Shown here: piece after piece, positions 6,858 to 8,340 of the stretch
Numbering within the stretch: the first letter of the stretch is position 1
Layout: every line of letters starts with the position of its first letter
Source: CAVSUR01 sp052143655
GTDB lineage: Bacteria > Actinomycetota > Actinomycetes > Streptosporangiales > Streptosporangiaceae
DNA length: 8,340 nt
Reading direction: 5' to 3'
Assembly: GCA_052143655.1 (NCBI GenBank)
Contig: JBKQSL010000074.1
Location: forward strand, 1 to 8,340
Made by a program: the position numbers and the translations under genes
The notes under the pieces: generated by a model
Database searches by the model: none
What the model was told of the DNA's origin: nothing
What the model saw: the letters and a program-made list of their open reading frames with translations, nothing else

Positions 6858-6887
6858 AATACGCGACCTACTCCGATAGCCCGCTCA

Positions 6888-8051
6888 TTAGGCGACCTGC
6901 AGTTTCTCGCCCGTCTGATGCAATTCCTGAGAGTTGCCATACAAGTCCATCGTGGTCTGCACGTCGGCGTGCCCGAGCCGCCGGGACACCACATGCAACG
7001 GCACCCCGGCCAGCAGCAAGGCCGAGGCGTGCGTGTGACGCAGCCAGTGCGGCGACCAGCCCTCCGGCAGGCCGGGCAGCCTCTGGCGCAGCCGGCCGGT
7101 GATCCGGTAGACGCGCTCGGGCCGCACCGGGGCGAACCGGGGCTCGCCGCCGAGGTTCACGAAGCAGAACCACTCGTCGCTGACCTCGAACCCGGCCCGC
7201 CCGGCCCGCTCAGCCAGGTCCCACAGGTAATCCCCGTAAAGGCGTTCAAGCTCATCAGAGACGTAGATGCGCCGCCCGCGCCCGCCCTTGACCCGGGCAC
7301 CGTGCGGATGGCTCCGGGGGACGACCTCGATGAACGGCGTGCCTCCCGAACCCGGATGCCAGTCGGCGTGGGTCAGGCACAGCACCTCGCCCAGGCGCAT
7401 GCCGGTCTCCGCCAGCGTGGCGAAAAGCAGGCGGTCCCGCAGCGACCCCGACCATTCGCCGCTCGCCGCATCCCGCGCCGCGCACCCCGACAAGATCGCC
7501 GCGACCTGCGCCGGGGTCAGCAGCGGGCAGGCCTCCCGCCGCCTGCGGCGCACCGGCATCGGGCTGCGCCGGCTCGCCCTGGACCGCCCGTCCAGGTGAG
7601 CCAGGAACGCCCGGTAGCGGCTGCGCCGCGGCGGCCCGGACCACGCCCGGGCCAGCGCCGGGGCCACCCCGTGCGCGTCATGGTGGTAACGGTAGAAGCT
7701 GACCACCGCGGCCAGCCGCGTGGCCAGCGTCGATTCCGCCAGCCGGGGCGGCGCGGCAGCCGCCGGATCCAGCAGTGCCACCCCCGGCGGGGTGCCCTCC
7801 CGCAGCCAGGTGACGAACCCGGCCAGCGCAGGCACGTCCGCCTCGGCCCAGCCGCGGCCGTCCAGCTCCAGGTACCGCCACCACAGCTGCAGCGCCTTGG
7901 CATAAGCCCGGACCGTGTGCGGCGACGAGCCGGTGACCCGGTGATACTCCAGGAACTCCTCCACCGGCCCCACCTGCCGGTGGTCTGCCCCCAGCACGGT
8001 CCAGGTCCTGTCCCCGCCCGGCAACTCGACCGGCTGCACGCAGACGCTCAT
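6888..8051 (-). CDS. TnpA-like tyrosine recombinase with replaced C-terminus
   Basis: This 387-aa tyrosine recombinase is the first gene of the outer Tn554-like unit (Tn554 TnpA is about 361 aa). The core-binding domain spans about 28-150 (VEEFLEYHRVTGSSPHTVRA). The catalytic set is complete: R219 with E222 in ETGMRLGEVL, K255 in ARVKGGRGRR, H335 and R338 in SPHWLRHTHA, H361 in RLGHADV, and nucleophile Y371 in TTMDLYG. After G372 the inner element supplies 15 foreign residues (NSQELHQTGEKLQVA) before TAA. The native tail of about 26 residues, starting WVTEDAEL, lies 4.1 kb away at 2829-2749. The protein may keep chemistry but lose tail contacts. The ATG at 8051-8049 is preceded by AAGGGGGG; the open frame upstream to 8273 runs across the element end and is not family-like. 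Confidence 0.92.
   Translation of the reverse strand: MSVCVQPVELPGGDRTWTVLGADHRQVGPVEEFLEYHRVTGSSPHTVRAYAKALQLWWRYLELDGRGWAEADVPALAGFVTWLREGTPPGVALLDPAAAAPPRLAESTLATRLAAVVSFYRYHHDAHGVAPALARAWSGPPRRSRYRAFLAHLDGRSRASRRSPMPVRRRRREACPLLTPAQVAAILSGCAARDAASGEWSGSLRDRLLFATLAETGMRLGEVLCLTHADWHPGSGGTPFIEVVPRSHPHGARVKGGRGRRIYVSDELERLYGDYLWDLAERAGRAGFEVSDEWFCFVNLGGEPRFAPVRPERVYRITGRLRQRLPGLPEGWSPHWLRHTHASALLLAGVPLHVVSRRLGHADVQTTMDLYGNSQELHQTGEKLQVA
6909..6923 (+). repeat. 15-mer direct repeat, copy 2
   Basis: GCCCGTCTGATGCAA differs from copy 1 (6768-6782) by one base. It overlaps the inner end of the right terminal repeat, so it may form part of an extended recombinase-binding region at this end. No comparably close copy was found at the left end. 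Confidence 0.55.
6921..6935 (-). repeat. Right terminal inverted repeat of inner element
   Basis: On minus, AACTCTCAGGAATTG follows the TATGGC core directly and matches the left-end repeat (2836-2850) at 10 of 15 positions without gaps. It is now translated as part of the foreign tail of the TnpA-like protein. Confidence 0.55.
6936..6941. other. 6-bp core, right end of inner element
   Basis: TATGGC on minus encodes Y371-G372 of the TnpA-like protein, so the crossover core contains the catalytic tyrosine codon itself. The partner core at the left end is CCGTTA. If TATGGC was the original target sequence, the empty site reads D-L-Y-G-W-V-T-E-D in frame. Confidence 0.5.
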
Positions 8052-8165
8052 CCGCCCCCCTTGCAGACGTTGCCTACGAGGGGAAGATAACCAGTCGCCA
8101 ACGACCGTTCCCGGAGGCGCGCCGGAACGTTGCGCGACGTTGAAGACGCCGGTCAGGCGGGGGCG
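8052..8165. promoter_or_regulatory. Right subterminal region of outer element with short repeats
   Basis: This non-coding leader of the TnpA-like gene has GATAACC at 8086-8092, repeating the terminal GATAACC (8166-8172) 80 bases inward. ACGTTG occurs three times: within GACGTTG (8066-8072), AACGTTG (8126-8132) and GACGTTG (8136-8142). These may be recombinase-binding sites or promoter-linked operators. The TnpA-like promoter should lie here, but no convincing -35/-10 pair was found. Confidence 0.4.
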
Positions 8166-8170
8166 GATAA
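8161..8170 (-). repeat. Right terminal inverted repeat of outer element
   Basis: On minus, TTATCCGCCC follows the CTGGGG core directly. It pairs with the left repeat at 80-89 (8 of 10 identities, the first five exact). Confidence 0.6.
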
Positions 8171-8176
8171 CCCCAG
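8171..8176. other. 6-bp crossover core, right end of outer element
   Basis: CCCCAG on plus (CTGGGG on minus) encodes L-G of the serine recombinase frame. The left-end core CTCGGC also encodes L-G, so the two differ only at wobble positions. Either restores FNDRLVLGLKG when the element is removed. Confidence 0.6.
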
Positions 8177-8340
8177 AACCAGCCTGTCGTTGAACAAACC
8201 CGGATGATAGAGGCCGTCGGCGTCGGCGACCAGCGTGTCGCACGCCCCGGCCAGATCCAGCAGCCGGTACCACGCCGCATTGTCGCGGACCAGCCGTGAG
8301 ACCTCCAGCGCCAGGATGATCCCGACCTGTCCGAGCGCGA

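Larger units (their letters stand above)
6758..6887 (-). promoter_or_regulatory. Leader of the inner trio with palindromes
   Basis: This 130-base non-coding stretch lies between the TnpA-like stop and the trio's first gene. It holds a 17-base near-palindrome (6793-6809), a GCGCAA-TC-TTGCGC hairpin (6844-6857) flanked by AGGTC (6835-6839) and GACCT (6865-6869), and one copy of a repeated 15-mer (6768-6782). On minus, TTGACC (6841-6836) could be a -35 box, but no good -10 follows at 17 bases. It looks less GC-rich than the genes. A promoter and operator for the trio are likely here, but the exact start cannot be fixed. Confidence 0.45.
2836..6935 (-). mobile_element. Inner element: recombinase / HTH / zinc-ribbon trio
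   Basis: This segment of about 4.1 kb splits the TnpA-like gene one codon after its catalytic tyrosine codon. It carries three overlapping minus-strand genes: a complete tyrosine recombinase, an XRE-type HTH protein, and a large zinc-ribbon protein with a degenerate recombinase domain. It has imperfect terminal inverted repeats, each directly next to a 6-bp core (TCAGG core five bases in), and non-coding ends (2836-2917 and 6758-6935) that look less GC-rich than the genes. Mobility is inferred from the precise split of tnpA and from the recombinase content. Actinobacterial genomes often carry an integrase next to an XRE-type HTH gene and a large XerD-like gene, but I know no formal name for this unit. 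Confidence 0.75.
80..8170 (-). mobile_element. Tn554-like transposon inserted in a serine recombinase gene
   Basis: The element is bounded by inverted TTATC and differing 6-bp cores, and it splits one serine recombinase gene whose two halves lie at the window edges. Its own genes are a TnpA-like tyrosine recombinase, a TnpB-like tyrosine recombinase with a Cys motif, and a TnpC/DUF6262-like protein. All run the same way and overlapped at their junctions before disruption. Length is about 8.1 kb, or about 4.0 kb once the inner element is removed. No passenger gene is visible. Tn554-family transposons integrate site-specifically by tyrosine recombination without making a classical target duplication, which fits the junctions. 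The ends are inferred from reading-frame restoration. Confidence 0.75.
8153..8340 (-). pseudogene. Large serine recombinase, interrupted: upstream fragment
   Basis: On minus the frame enters from the right edge as ALGQVGIILALEVSRLVRDN and runs through AAWYRLLDLAGACDTLVADA to DGLYHPGLFNDRLVLG. It then crosses into the element at about 8176-8171 and stops at TGA (8155-8153) after L-S-A-P-A. The EVSRL motif, the D-T-L-V-A-D segment and the FNDRLVLG end are hallmarks of the serine recombinase catalytic domain just before LGLKGTMSEAEL. The continuation is at 79-1. The catalytic serine would lie further upstream, outside the window. The truncated protein is unlikely to be active. Confidence 0.85.

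Noticed and set aside
6852..8090. 412-aa plus-strand open frame
   Set aside because: It is antisense to the complete TnpA-like recombinase and dominated by Arg, Pro, Gln and Gly with no family features.
8052..8273. N-terminal extension of the TnpA-like protein to 461 aa
   Set aside because: It would cross the element end into the serine recombinase gene, and its residues are basic and low-complexity with no integrase features.
1..8340. CRISPR array, tRNA or rRNA genes
   Set aside because: No regularly spaced repeats, cloverleaf pattern or rRNA-like segment was seen on either strand.

Overview
The window is very GC-rich (about 70% by eye) with GTG starts and actinobacterial-style integrases, so it most likely comes from a high-GC actinomycete; no finer placement is possible. 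Almost all of it is mobile DNA, and every gene I accept lies on the minus strand. It reads best as three recombinase systems nested inside one another.

Outer shell: both window edges carry pieces of one large serine recombinase gene. The right piece (8340 to about 8171) ends in FNDRLVLG. The left piece (79 to 1) resumes with LGLKGIMSEAELHVLRARL. Joined across a 6-bp core they read in frame as FNDRLVLGLKGIMSEAEL, a conserved stretch of large serine recombinases.

Middle layer: an element of about 8.1 kb (80-8170) interrupts that gene. It starts and ends with inverted TTATC, and the flanking 6-bp cores differ (CTCGGC and CTGGGG on the minus strand). Its genes have a Tn554-type layout: a 387-aa TnpA-like tyrosine recombinase (8051-6888), a 725-aa TnpB-like tyrosine recombinase with a C-terminal Cys motif (2756-579), and a 136-aa TnpC/DUF6262-like coiled-coil protein (589-179). 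No passenger gene is seen.

Inner layer: a second element of about 4.1 kb (2836-6935) has inserted in the 3' end of the TnpA-like gene, one codon past the catalytic tyrosine codon. The severed tail, beginning WVTEDAELRAVAGW, survives just upstream of the TnpB-like gene (2829-2749). The inner element carries three overlapping genes: a complete 374-aa tyrosine recombinase, a 110-aa XRE-type HTH protein, and a 797-aa protein with about eight Cys4 zinc-ribbon-like modules, an internal duplication, and a degenerate tyrosine-recombinase domain. Its ends carry imperfect inverted repeats, each directly next to a 6-bp core, the same architecture as the middle element. The leader before its first gene holds palindromes and a repeated 15-mer that may be operators or recombinase sites.

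The most notable points are the nesting itself, the use of conserved recombinase codons as targets at both levels, and the recombinase/HTH/zinc-ribbon trio, for which I know no established name.
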